64,000 bases of DNA from Planotetraspora phitsanulokensis (GTDB lineage: Bacteria > Actinomycetota > Actinomycetes > Streptosporangiales > Streptosporangiaceae), in contig NZ_BOOP01000019.1 in the NCBI RefSeq assembly GCF_016863295.1, positions 213,533-277,532 of the forward strand, in the 5' to 3' direction. Under the pieces are notes generated by a model that ran no database searches, had not been told where the DNA came from, and saw only the letters and a list, made by a program, of their open reading frames with translations. Positions 34,865 through 43,299 of this stretch are shown here, piece after piece (the stretch's first letter is position 1; each line of letters opens with the position of its first letter). Position numbers and translations under genes: made by a program.

Positions 34865-37156
34865 CTACTGCGCGCCCGACTTCGCTCGATGCCGTTCCGC
34901 CAGCTCCGCGGCCATGGCCGTCGCCTCAGCCGGAACCGGCTCCGCGAGCCAGGGCTCCACGGATCGCCGCATCCCGGCCACGAACCGCGTGCCCAGAGGC
35001 GTGAGTGCCTGCGACCCGGTGAGGGAGTCGATCGCGTCGGCGGTGTGCTTGCGCCACAGCGCGAACTGAACCTCAGGCCGGCCGCCGGCGGCGCGTCGCC
35101 GCGCTCTCCAGAAGTCGGAGACCGCCAGGTGGGCGTATGTGCCCTGCAGGAGACCCTCGAGCGGGCGGAGGTCGGGACGCCAGGGCGCGTAGTAGAGGCC
35201 CGCGTGCCCCCGGTCGTACAGGTCGACCATGTCGAGGACGGCTCCCAGCTTGACGTGCTGGAACTCGTGCATCAGCAGGAGGGCGAGCGTGGCCGGGTCC
35301 TCGGGCAGGGCGATGGCGACGGACCCGAACGCGTGCCTGGCCGCCGAACTGACGTCGCCACCGGCCGAGGGAGGGGCGAGTGGGACCACGGTGGACAGGG
35401 CGGCGCGCAACCCCGCCGCGTAGTCGGGGTGGTCCGTCTCGATCAGCGTCCAGGCGACGCTGAACGCCCGCTGCCACGCGTCGGCTTCCTCCTCGGACAG
35501 CCTTCCGGCCACCGGGTGACCGTGGCTGTGGCGGTGCGGATCGGTGTCCTCCAGCACGACGGTGAACCCGTTCGCCTCGAGCGTCCGCACCGGATGCCAG
35601 ACGGCGTCCGGATGCCCCACGAGCGTGAACCGCTCGTCCTTCACGAGCAACCGGCCGTCGGAGCCCGGCGCCGCTTCGAACGCGCCCAACGTGGGGAGGT
35701 GGAACACCCCGTCCACGTCCTGCAGCACGATCTCCGCGTCGACGCCCGCCCTGACGGCGGCCGCTGCCGCGATATTCGCGAGGTAGCCGAGATGCCCCCC
35801 GCCGGTCAGGCACCGGGCGGCCCACTCCCTGACGTACGGATGGTCCAGCACCGTGTCGACGGCGCCGCGGTGTTCCGCGTCGAGCCGGGTCAGCAGGTCC
35901 CATCCGTCCGCGGCGGAGCCATGGGTGTGCACTCCGGCCAGGAGCCCGCGGCGCAGTGTCCGCTGTCCCGCGAGAAGGTGCTTCATGTCGGCCTCGCCGC
36001 CGTGCCCGGCGGCGAGTGCCTCGATCGTGTCGTTCGGCAGGGCGTGCGTTGGCATGGCGATCCTGTGCCTGACATGAGTGATGAGCTTGAGGAGATCGGC
36101 CGAGTAGACACTCGGATTCGCGAAGGCGGAGCCCGTCCGGTAGCGGTGCGCGTACAGGCCGCCGCCGCAACTGTCGACGACCGGGCACGCCCGGCACGTG
36201 TCGCACAATCCGCCGAGCCCCTGCTGCCGGGCCAGGATGCCGGTGTGGGCGGCCACGGCGTCGAGGTCGTCGGTGACGACGTTCAGCCCGGTCGAGGGCG
36301 CCCCGTCGAAGGCGACCTTCAGGGAGTCGGCCTGCTCGTAGGCCCCGTCCGTCTCGATGACGACGAGGTCGGTCGGTTCGAGGCCGAGCGACTCGGTGAG
36401 GCTGGACTCTCCCCGGCTGGTGCGCAGGATGGACTCGAACATGCGCACCGGCACCCTGGCCCCCTCTTCGAGCCAGACGTCGAAGATCTGGATGAGCCAG
36501 TCGGCGTACGCGGTCGCGGTGGGCCGCGGAGGCGGTGCGTCCCAGGTCGCGTGCGGGAGCAGGAAGTCGATGCGCGGCGGATCCAGCTCGGCCAGCGCCC
36601 GGTAGACGGCGAGCGGGTCGTTGGCGACGTCCATCGTGCACAGCAGACCCGCGTACAGGTCGCGACGCCTGCGCAGCAGCTCGACGGCCCGGATCACCCG
36701 GTCGTAACTGCTGCGGCCGTCGGCGTAGCGGCGGTGCCTGTCGTTGGCCACCCGGTCGCCGTCGAGCGAGACGCCGACCAGCACACTGTGCTCGGCGAAG
36801 AGGTCGAGGAAGGCGTCGTCCAGCAGCACGCCGTTGGTGTGCACCCGGAGGTCGAGATCGCACAACCCGTCGAGCTGGCCGCGCAGTTCGGCGATGACGC
36901 GTCCCAGCTTGGCCCGGCCCGCGAGAAGCGGTTCACCGCCATGGAGCACGACGTGGACCCGATCGAGCCCGTGCCGCTTGACATGCTCCGCCATCCGGCT
37001 GGCCGCCCAGGCGACCGTTTCATCCGAAATGACTTTCGGACGCACCTGCCATGATTGATCGGCATGTTCGTAGACATAACAGTGATCACAGGCGAGATCG
37101 CATCGGCTGTGTACTTTGAGGACGAACTGCCGGAATGGCATGAAGGGCCCGTTCAC
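34865..37156 (-). CDS. fxsB: FxsB radical SAM/SPASM peptide maturase fused to an HExxH domain
   Basis: The protein is 763 residues from the GTG at 37156 (GGGGGG upstream, 14 bases after the fxsA stop). The radical SAM domain carries CDLACDHC (CxxxCxxC, residues 19-26), VVLHGGEPLL and VGVSLDGDR. A SPASM-type cluster region follows with CDTCRACPVVDSCGGGLYAH. The C-terminal half (about 400-763) holds HEFQH near 630, the HExxH metal site. Family knowledge: FxsB enzymes form a three-residue cyclophane crosslink in FxSxx precursors, and fused HExxH domains have been reported as 2-oxoglutarate-dependent beta-hydroxylases. Both modifications here are therefore predicted, not shown. A longer ORF start at 37357 would cover fxsA and is rejected. 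Confidence 0.93.
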   Translation of the reverse strand: MNGPFMPFRQFVLKVHSRCDLACDHCYVYEHADQSWQVRPKVISDETVAWAASRMAEHVKRHGLDRVHVVLHGGEPLLAGRAKLGRVIAELRGQLDGLCDLDLRVHTNGVLLDDAFLDLFAEHSVLVGVSLDGDRVANDRHRRYADGRSSYDRVIRAVELLRRRRDLYAGLLCTMDVANDPLAVYRALAELDPPRIDFLLPHATWDAPPPRPTATAYADWLIQIFDVWLEEGARVPVRMFESILRTSRGESSLTESLGLEPTDLVVIETDGAYEQADSLKVAFDGAPSTGLNVVTDDLDAVAAHTGILARQQGLGGLCDTCRACPVVDSCGGGLYAHRYRTGSAFANPSVYSADLLKLITHVRHRIAMPTHALPNDTIEALAAGHGGEADMKHLLAGQRTLRRGLLAGVHTHGSAADGWDLLTRLDAEHRGAVDTVLDHPYVREWAARCLTGGGHLGYLANIAAAAAVRAGVDAEIVLQDVDGVFHLPTLGAFEAAPGSDGRLLVKDERFTLVGHPDAVWHPVRTLEANGFTVVLEDTDPHRHSHGHPVAGRLSEEEADAWQRAFSVAWTLIETDHPDYAAGLRAALSTVVPLAPPSAGGDVSSAARHAFGSVAIALPEDPATLALLLMHEFQHVKLGAVLDMVDLYDRGHAGLYYAPWRPDLRPLEGLLQGTYAHLAVSDFWRARRRAAGGRPEVQFALWRKHTADAIDSLTGSQALTPLGTRFVAGMRRSVEPWLAEPVPAEATAMAAELAERHRAKSGAQ

Positions 37157-37170
37157 CGGCCCCCCAGAGG

Positions 37171-37344
37171 TCAGATCGACGAGTTGAAAGCCGCCACGGA
37201 GACCGACTCGACGGCCACGGCCTCCGGAAGGACACGTCCAAGAATACGGTCGACATCGGACGCGGGGACGAGAGACAGTGGAATGTCCCGGAGGTCCGTG
37301 ACATTCGACGCCACGGTGGACTGCATCATTGCAGTAGCGCTCAT
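37171..37344 (-). CDS. fxsA: FxSxx-COOH precursor peptide FxsA
   Basis: This is a 57-residue peptide starting MSATAMMQST, with a conserved-looking leader segment TDLRDIPLSLVPASDVDRIL and ending VSVAAFNSSI. The last five residues, FNSSI, fit the FxSxx-COOH signature exactly, so Phe53, Asn54 and Ser55 are the predicted cyclophane-forming triad. It lies 14 bases upstream of fxsB on the same strand, as expected for the substrate of FxsB. The ATG at 37344 gives the usual length for this family; upstream in-frame codons would add 20 residues. The ribosome site (GTGGGA) is weak. Confidence 0.9.
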   Translation of the reverse strand: MSATAMMQSTVASNVTDLRDIPLSLVPASDVDRILGRVLPEAVAVESVSVAAFNSSI

Positions 37345-37365
37345 AATCCCACACCAATGCGAACG

Positions 37366-37382
37366 GGCATTCGAGAAATGCC
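37366..37382. promoter_or_regulatory. Small inverted repeat just upstream of fxsA
   Basis: GGCATT-CGAGA-AATGCC is a perfect six-base inverted repeat about 20 bases before the fxsA start codon. It could be an operator or a leader hairpin for the fxs operon. Function is inferred from position only. Confidence 0.35.
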
Positions 37383-37860
37383 GCGAGGACGGTAGGGGCC
37401 TCACGCTAGCAGGAAGTCACCCCACGACGGCTGCCCCCTGGGGTTACGACTCAGAATGCTTTGGATAGCGATCTCGCCATAAACCTCTAATTAGCATTTA
37501 GGGCACAACGCAGCCCATTCGACGCTAGATCCGTGTTTCTCGCGCATCACCGGAAAAAGGCGAAACCAGCCGGGGCGATGGAGCATGCACCGGCCCTTCG
37601 GTGACCCGCGGACGTGATCCATCGCGCGCCGGACGGCGAGTTGTCGGCGAAAGTTGACGTTCGGGCGCGATCAGGCACCTAAGGGCACGACTGACCGTTT
37701 TCGCGACGCCGGACCGTTGACAAGGTGCGACGTCCAGGGAAAACTTCTCGCGATCTCGAGGGCAAAACGATTTGCGCGACGGTGTGAGACAGGGAGAGCT
37801 GACGCCCTTCAGGCGGCAGAGCCGGATGGACCTCTTCGTCGGGCCACAGAGGGAGACACG
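37383..37860. other. Divergent intergenic region between fxs cassette and dehydratase gene
   Basis: I see no convincing gene in this stretch. An AT-rich patch (about 37476-37502) is the most promoter-like part for the leftward fxs operon. A TTGACA at 37717-37722 faces the rightward dehydratase gene but lacks a good -10 at normal spacing. Confidence 0.4.
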
Positions 37861-39132
37861 ATGACCGAGCACAGCGTCGCGGCACCCGAGTTCCCCGCAC
37901 CCTGGCCGGACCGGGACGCCCTGCGGATCACCCGGGTCCGCGCGATCGTCACCGCTCCCGAGGGGCCGCCGCTGGTCGTCGTGCGGGTGGACACGAGCGA
38001 GCCCGGCCTGTACGGCCTGGGCTGCGCCACCTTCACCCAGCGCTTCCACGCCGTGGCCGCCGCGGTCGATCTGCATGTCGGGCCGCTCCTGGTCGGCCGC
38101 CACCCGGCCGACATCGAGGACATCACGCGCACGGTGCACTTCTCGTCCTACTGGCGTGGCGGCCCGGTCCTGAACAGCGCCCTGTCCGGAGTCGACCAGG
38201 CGCTGTGGGACATCGCCGGAAAGCGCGCGGGCATGCCCGTCCACGAGCTCTGGGGCGGGCGGGTGCGCGCCGCGGCCGACACCTACCTGCACGCCGGCGG
38301 GGCGACGGTGGAGGAGACGATCGAGGAGGCCGCGGCGATTCTGTCGCTGGGGTACCGGAACGTGCGGCTCCAGACGGGGGCACCCGGGCTCGGTCACTAC
38401 GGTGCGCCCGGCACCCCCGGCGGCTATCCGGGCTCGCCGTACCCCGACGGCTGGGACGTGCAGGGCTACCTGCGTGAAACCCCCCTGCTGTTCGAGCGCG
38501 CCCGGCGCGAACTCGGCGAGGAGCCCGGCCTCATGCACGACGTGCACTCCCGGCTCACGCCCAAGCAGGCCGTCGCCCTGGCCAGGTCGCTGGAGCCGTA
38601 CCGGCTGTTCTTCCTGGAGGACCCGATCGCGCCGGAGTTCTACGACCGCCTGCCCGAGGTGCGCGCGGCGGCGCCGATGCCCATCGCGGCGGGCGAGCAG
38701 GTCAGCTCGATCACCGACGCGGCACGGCTCGTCCGCGACGGCGGCGTCGACCTGCTGCGCCTCCACGTCTCCGCGGTCGGCGGCGCCACCCCGACGCGCA
38801 AGCTGGTCGCGCTGTGCGAGCTGACGGGCGTCGGCACGGCCTGGCACTCGCCGGCCGACGTCTCCCCGGTCGGCGCCGCCGCGAACGTGGCACTGGACGT
38901 GACGACGCCCGCCTTCCAGATCCAGGAGGGGCACGTCTACCCCGACGTCGTCCACGAGGTCTTCCCCGGAACACTCGCCCCGGTGAACGGATACCTGTAT
39001 CCGAACCAGGCGCCGGGCTGGGGAATCGACCTCGACGAGAAGCTGGCGGCCGAGCATCCGCCGCTCACCCACCTTCACGAGCGCTGGTCGACCCGGGTGC
39101 GGCGGCCCGACGGCGGCATCGAGGCCCCCTGA
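37861..39132 (+). CDS. Enolase-superfamily sugar-acid dehydratase (mannonate dehydratase/RspA-like)
   Basis: The 423-residue protein has the N-terminal capping domain (VDTSEPGLYGLGCATFTQR) and a TIM barrel with metal ligands in HDVHSRLTP (Asp), FFLEDPIAPE (Glu) and PIAAGEQ (Glu). It also has the RspA/ManD-type signature TAWHSPADVSPVGAAAN. Such enzymes dehydrate C6 sugar acids such as D-mannonate, although many family members have weak or unknown activity. The ATG at 37861 has GAGGGAG upstream; an upstream in-frame extension is not supported. It precedes secreted glycoside hydrolases, which would suit a role in sugar use. Confidence 0.87.
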   Translation: MTEHSVAAPEFPAPWPDRDALRITRVRAIVTAPEGPPLVVVRVDTSEPGLYGLGCATFTQRFHAVAAAVDLHVGPLLVGRHPADIEDITRTVHFSSYWRGGPVLNSALSGVDQALWDIAGKRAGMPVHELWGGRVRAAADTYLHAGGATVEETIEEAAAILSLGYRNVRLQTGAPGLGHYGAPGTPGGYPGSPYPDGWDVQGYLRETPLLFERARRELGEEPGLMHDVHSRLTPKQAVALARSLEPYRLFFLEDPIAPEFYDRLPEVRAAAPMPIAAGEQVSSITDAARLVRDGGVDLLRLHVSAVGGATPTRKLVALCELTGVGTAWHSPADVSPVGAAANVALDVTTPAFQIQEGHVYPDVVHEVFPGTLAPVNGYLYPNQAPGWGIDLDEKLAAEHPPLTHLHERWSTRVRRPDGGIEAP

Positions 39133-39175
39133 CCCGGCCGAACCGACCAGGCGCCGCCGGTAAGGCGCCGCTGTC

Positions 39176-39218
39176 AAGGTCACACTGACAAGGTCACACT
39201 GACAAGGCCTCAACTGAC
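39176..39218. repeat. Short tandem repeat
   Basis: AAGGTCACACTGAC occurs twice in direct succession (39176-39189, 39190-39203), followed by a degenerate copy AAGGCCTCAACTGAC. It lies just after the dehydratase gene in an otherwise gene-free stretch of 280 bases. Confidence 0.8.
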
Positions 39219-39412
39219 ACCACCGGGCTCACACCAACGGACCGACACCGGAGGGTGCCGGGGAGCCGGCAAGGGACGTTTCGTCATCTATCCGTTGCCA
39301 TCCCGTTGCATACCGGTGTCAGGCGTGTTATCACTTACGTCACGCCGAGTGCGCTGCCGGGCAGGGCCGTACGGGCGGTCTTCACTCAACCCCCCAGAGG
39401 GAGACCCCGCTC

Positions 39413-41257
39413 ATGCCCTTCCGAAGATTCCGTCGTGCGCTGCCCGCGCTCCTCCTCGCCGCCTCGGCGCTGACCGTCGTCGGCGCCCCCGCGGCGCAGG
39501 CCGCGGGCGAGAGCGTGAACATCTGGCTCACCACCACCTCCGACGCCGGCGGCCGTACCGTCACCAGAGGACTCCAGCAGCAGGCGCCCGTGTCGTTCGC
39601 CGCCACGAGCCCCGCCGCGGCGCAGACGATCACCGTCAACGAGAACACGACCTACCAGCAGTTCGAGGGCGGCGGCGCGTCGTTCACCGACACCGCCGCC
39701 TGGCTGATGAACAGCAGCGGCGCGCTCAGCGCGAGCACCCGCACCTCGGTCATGCAGAAGCTGTTCGACCCGGTCAACGGCATCGGCCTGAGCTTCATCC
39801 GCAACCCGATGGGGTCGTCCGACCTCGCCCGCTTCAGCTACTCCTACGACGACACCTGCTGCGACCTGAACGGGTTCTCGATCAACCACGACCTCGCCGA
39901 CGTGCTGCCGCTGACCAAGCAGGCCAAGGCGCTCAACCCGGCGCTCAAGATCATGGCTTCGCCGTGGAGCGCGCCGTCCTGGATGAAGGACAACGACGCC
40001 TGGAGCCAGGGCTGGCTCGAGTCGCAGTACTACGGCCTGTACGGGCAGTACTTCGCGAAGTACATCCAGGCCTACCAGGCGCAGGGCGTGCCCATCGACT
40101 ACGTGTCGGTCCAGAACGAGCCCACCTGCTGCGCGGGGTACCCGTCGATGCAGTGGAACACCTCCGGCATCCAGTACTTCATCAAGAACTCGCTCTGGCC
40201 GGCCTTCCGCAGCGCGGGCATCACCACCAAGACGCTCGTCAACGACTGGAACTGGGACGCCTACAACACCTGGGCCGCCCCGCTGCTCGCCGACACCGCC
40301 ATCCGCAACGACCCGCTGTTCGGCGGCGTCGCCTGGCACGGGTACGGCGGCGACGTGACCACCCAGACCACGGTGCACAACCAGTATCCGCAGGTCAACG
40401 CGTACATGACCGAGCACTCAGGCGGCGGGTGGATCGGGAATCAGCAGACCGAGGACATGAACAACCTGATCGACTACACCCGCAACTGGGACCGCAGCTG
40501 GGTCAAGTGGAGCCTCGCCGTCGACCAGTTCCACGGGCCGCACAACGGCGGGTGCGACTCGTGCACCGGCCTGATCACCGTGCAGAACGGCGGCAGCCGC
40601 AGCGGCCAGGTCGACTACACGATCGAGTACTACACGATGGGTCACCTCACCAAGTTCGTGAAGCCCGGCGCGTACCGGATCGACTCGACCGCCAACTCCG
40701 CGGTGAAGAACGTGGCGTGGAAGAACCCCGACGGGTCCAAGGCGCTCATCGCCTACAACACGACGGGGAGCACCCAGACGGTCAAGGTCAACTGGGGCGG
40801 CCAGTCGTTCACCTACAGCCTGCCCACCAAGACCTCGGCGACCTTCACATGGGCCGGGACGCAGTCGGGTGAAGGCGGCGGCGGCAAGGCCATCACCGGC
40901 TACGGCGGCAAGTGCGTGGACGTCGCCGCGGCCAACTCCGCCAACGGCACCCAGGTCCAGCTGTACACCTGCAACGGCTCCAACGCCCAGCAGTGGACCG
41001 TGGGCACGGACGGCACGATCCGCGCCCTCGGCAAGTGCCTCGACATCGCCGCCGCCAACAGCGCCAACGGCACGAAGGTACAGATCTACGACTGCAACGG
41101 CTCTGCGGCCCAGTCGTGGACCGCGAACTCCGACGGCACCCTGCGCGCCCTCGGCAAGTGCCTCGACGCCACCGGCCCCAGCTCGGCCGACGGCACCCCG
41201 CTCCAGATCTGGGACTGCACAGGCGGCCCCAACCAGAAGTGGGTCGTCCAGGCCTGA
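39413..41257 (+). CDS. Secreted GH30 glycosidase with C-terminal ricin-type lectin domain
   Basis: The 614-residue protein has a signal peptide (LPALLLAASALTVVGAPAAQ, cut near AQAA). Its GH30 catalytic domain opens with YQQFEGGGASFTDTAAWL and carries the acid/base Glu in VSVQNEPTCCAGYPSMQW (about 232) and the nucleophile Glu in YMTEHSGGGW (about 333). After residue 485 comes a CBM13/ricin-B lectin with three QxW-like subdomains (QQWTVG, QSWTAN, QKWVVQ). GH30 enzymes cleave beta-glucosides, beta-1,6-glucans, xylans or glucosylceramides; the substrate is open. The ATG at 39413 has GAGGGAG upstream. The lectin domain is nearly identical to that of the next gene. Confidence 0.9.
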   Translation: MPFRRFRRALPALLLAASALTVVGAPAAQAAGESVNIWLTTTSDAGGRTVTRGLQQQAPVSFAATSPAAAQTITVNENTTYQQFEGGGASFTDTAAWLMNSSGALSASTRTSVMQKLFDPVNGIGLSFIRNPMGSSDLARFSYSYDDTCCDLNGFSINHDLADVLPLTKQAKALNPALKIMASPWSAPSWMKDNDAWSQGWLESQYYGLYGQYFAKYIQAYQAQGVPIDYVSVQNEPTCCAGYPSMQWNTSGIQYFIKNSLWPAFRSAGITTKTLVNDWNWDAYNTWAAPLLADTAIRNDPLFGGVAWHGYGGDVTTQTTVHNQYPQVNAYMTEHSGGGWIGNQQTEDMNNLIDYTRNWDRSWVKWSLAVDQFHGPHNGGCDSCTGLITVQNGGSRSGQVDYTIEYYTMGHLTKFVKPGAYRIDSTANSAVKNVAWKNPDGSKALIAYNTTGSTQTVKVNWGGQSFTYSLPTKTSATFTWAGTQSGEGGGGKAITGYGGKCVDVAAANSANGTQVQLYTCNGSNAQQWTVGTDGTIRALGKCLDIAAANSANGTKVQIYDCNGSAAQSWTANSDGTLRALGKCLDATGPSSADGTPLQIWDCTGGPNQKWVVQA

Positions 41258-41325
41258 CTCCACAAACCTCGACTGAGCCCTTGACTCAAGTGGTTCGGCC
41301 GGAGTTAACTACGGCTCAGTAATTA

Positions 41326-41342
41326 TAAGGAAACCTTCCTAA
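41326..41342. promoter_or_regulatory. Near-palindromic site upstream of the chitinase gene
   Basis: TAAGGAA-ACC-TTCCTAA is an inverted repeat of seven-base arms with one mismatch, about 120 bases before the GH18 start. It is a likely operator because it lies in an AT-richer promoter-like stretch; the binding protein is unknown. Confidence 0.45.
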
Positions 41343-41464
41343 CAGTTGCCGGGGCTGCCCACCCGGCACCGGTGGAAGGGCGGACCCCGGGAGGTCCTCA
41401 CTCCTCTTCTCGTCCCTTTTTCGCAGTCGAAGCGTCGACTCCTCTCAGAAAAGAGACACCCCCC

Positions 41465-42847
41465 GTGAACCCCGAACGCTCCCGCCGGCTCCGGCTCCGG
41501 CTGCTCCTCGGCTCCCTCGTCGCCTCCCTCCCTCTGGTCGCCACGTCCCTGACTCCCGCGATGGCGGCGACCGGCCAGATCACCGGCATCGGCGGCAAAT
41601 GCGTCGACGTCGCCGCCGCCAACTCCGCCAACGGCACCCAGGTCCAGCTCTACACCTGCAACGGCACCGCGGCCCAGTCGTGGAACGTCGGCACGGACGG
41701 CACGATCCGCGCCCTCGGCAAGTGCCTCGACATCGCCGCCGCCAACAGCGCCAACGGCACGAAGGTGCAGATCTACGACTGCAACGGCTCCGCCGCCCAG
41801 AGGTGGACCGCGAACTCCGACGGCACCCTGCGCGCCCTCGGCAAGTGCCTCGACGCCACCGGTCCCAGCTCGGCCGACGGCACCCCGCTCCAGATCTGGG
41901 ACTGCTTCGCCGGCTCGAACCAGCGGTGGACGCTCCCGAGCGGCGGCGGCACCAACCCGCCGCCCACCGGCGCCAAGATGCCGGGCGCGCCGTACCTCTA
42001 CATGGGCTGGGGCAGCCCGCCCAGCGCGACCTCGGTGATGAGCGCCACCGGCGTCAAGTCCTTCACGATGGCGTTCATCCTGTCCGGCGGCGGGTGCAAC
42101 CCGATGTGGGACGGCGCGAGGCCGCTGACCGGCGGCGTCGACGCGCAGACGATCTCCGCCATCAAGAACGCGGGCGGCAGCGTCCAGGTGTCGTTCGGCG
42201 GCTGGTCCGGCAACAAGCTCGGCCCCAACTGCTCGTCCCCGTCGGCGTACGCCAACGCGGTCCAGCAGGTCATCAACGCGGTCGGCCCGGCCGTGGTCGA
42301 CTTCGACATCGAGAACACCGACGAGTTCTCCAACTACACGGTCCAGGACCGCATCCTCAACGGCCTGAAGATCGTCAAGCAGAACAACCCGAACGTCAAG
42401 ATCGCGCTGACCTTCGGCACGAGCACCACCGGCCCGACCGGCGACGGCGTCCGCCTGATCAACCAGTCGAAGGCGCTCGGCGTGCCGGTCGACGCCTACA
42501 CGATCATGCCGTTCGACTTCGGCGGCGGCTCGAACATGTACCAGAGCACGGTCAACGCGGCTGAGGGTCTGAAGAACCAGCTCAAGAGCACCTTCGGCTG
42601 GTCCGACGCCCAGGCGTACGGGCACATGGGCATCTCGGGCATGAACGGCGTCTCCGACCAGCAGGAGGTGACCACGCAGGCGACCTGGACCCAGATCCGG
42701 GACTACGCGAACTCCAAGGGCCTCGTCCGCCTGGCCTTCTGGTCCGTCAACCGGGACCGCCCCTGCGCGGGCGGCGGTCTCCAGGAGACCTGCAGCGGCC
42801 TCGGCGGGAGCAACTGGGACTTCTCCCGCATCACGGCCGGCTTCTAG
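41465..42847 (+). CDS. Secreted GH18 chitinase with N-terminal ricin-type lectin domain
   Basis: The protein is 460 residues from the GTG at 41465. A signal peptide ending TPAMA is followed by a CBM13/ricin-type lectin (QSWNVG, QRWTAN, QRWTLP) and a short Gly/Pro linker. The GH18 barrel has VSFGGWSGNKLG and the catalytic DxxDxE motif in VVDFDIENTDEF (about residue 278), indicating beta-1,4-chitin hydrolysis with retention. It ends with a Cys pair region (CAGGGLQETC). Two more upstream in-frame starts exist but would bury the signal peptide. A strong terminator follows. Confidence 0.92.
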   Translation: MNPERSRRLRLRLLLGSLVASLPLVATSLTPAMAATGQITGIGGKCVDVAAANSANGTQVQLYTCNGTAAQSWNVGTDGTIRALGKCLDIAAANSANGTKVQIYDCNGSAAQRWTANSDGTLRALGKCLDATGPSSADGTPLQIWDCFAGSNQRWTLPSGGGTNPPPTGAKMPGAPYLYMGWGSPPSATSVMSATGVKSFTMAFILSGGGCNPMWDGARPLTGGVDAQTISAIKNAGGSVQVSFGGWSGNKLGPNCSSPSAYANAVQQVINAVGPAVVDFDIENTDEFSNYTVQDRILNGLKIVKQNNPNVKIALTFGTSTTGPTGDGVRLINQSKALGVPVDAYTIMPFDFGGGSNMYQSTVNAAEGLKNQLKSTFGWSDAQAYGHMGISGMNGVSDQQEVTTQATWTQIRDYANSKGLVRLAFWSVNRDRPCAGGGLQETCSGLGGSNWDFSRITAGF

Positions 42848-42876
42848 CCGATTTGTGTGAGTTGTTCTGATCCCTG

Positions 42877-42914
42877 GAGAATCCTGGTGCGGCGCCTGCC
42901 GTACCAGGATTCTC
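42877..42914 (+). terminator. Terminator after the chitinase gene
   Basis: A 16-bp stem with one G-T pair (GAGAATCCTGGTGCGG/CCGTACCAGGATTCTC) and a six-base loop, followed by TGTTCT. Confidence 0.85.
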
Positions 42915-42936
42915 TGTTCTCGCGAGGAGTGGCACC

Positions 42937-43299
42937 GTGACGGTGTTGGCGAACGTGGCGGTGACCGTGATGGCGCTGCTCCACCTCTACATCCTGGTCC
43001 TGGAGATGTTCGGCTGGACCTCGCCGCGCGCGATGAAGGCCTTCGGCACCGACCCCGAGTTCGCGGAGAAGACCCGGGTCCTGGCGGCCAACCAGGGGCT
43101 CTACAACGGCTTCCTCGCCGCCGGCCTGGTCTGGGGCCTGATCGCCGCCGATCCCGTGGGCTTCCAGGCGAAGGTCTTCTTCCTCGTCTGCATCGCGGTG
43201 GCGGGACTCTACGGCGCCGCGACCGCGAGCCGCCGGATCCTGTTCGTCCAGACCGTCCCCGCTCTGGTCAGTCTGCTGCTGGTCCTGCTGTCCAGGTGA
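42937..43299 (+). CDS. DUF1304 family membrane protein
   Basis: The 120-residue protein has four hydrophobic segments and the family features ALLHLYILVLEMFGW at the N-terminus and AANQGLYNGFLAAGL in the middle, which identify DUF1304. The family's function is unknown. The GTG at 42937 has GCGAGGAG upstream. Its last 32 bases overlap the convergent TetR gene. Confidence 0.87.
   Translation: MTVLANVAVTVMALLHLYILVLEMFGWTSPRAMKAFGTDPEFAEKTRVLAANQGLYNGFLAAGLVWGLIAADPVGFQAKVFFLVCIAVAGLYGAATASRRILFVQTVPALVSLLLVLLSR

Noticed and set aside
34865..37357. Extended fxsB start that would absorb fxsA
   Set aside because: The extra 67 residues have no radical SAM similarity and would overlap the precursor gene; the GTG at 37156 has a ribosome site and gives a normal N-terminus.
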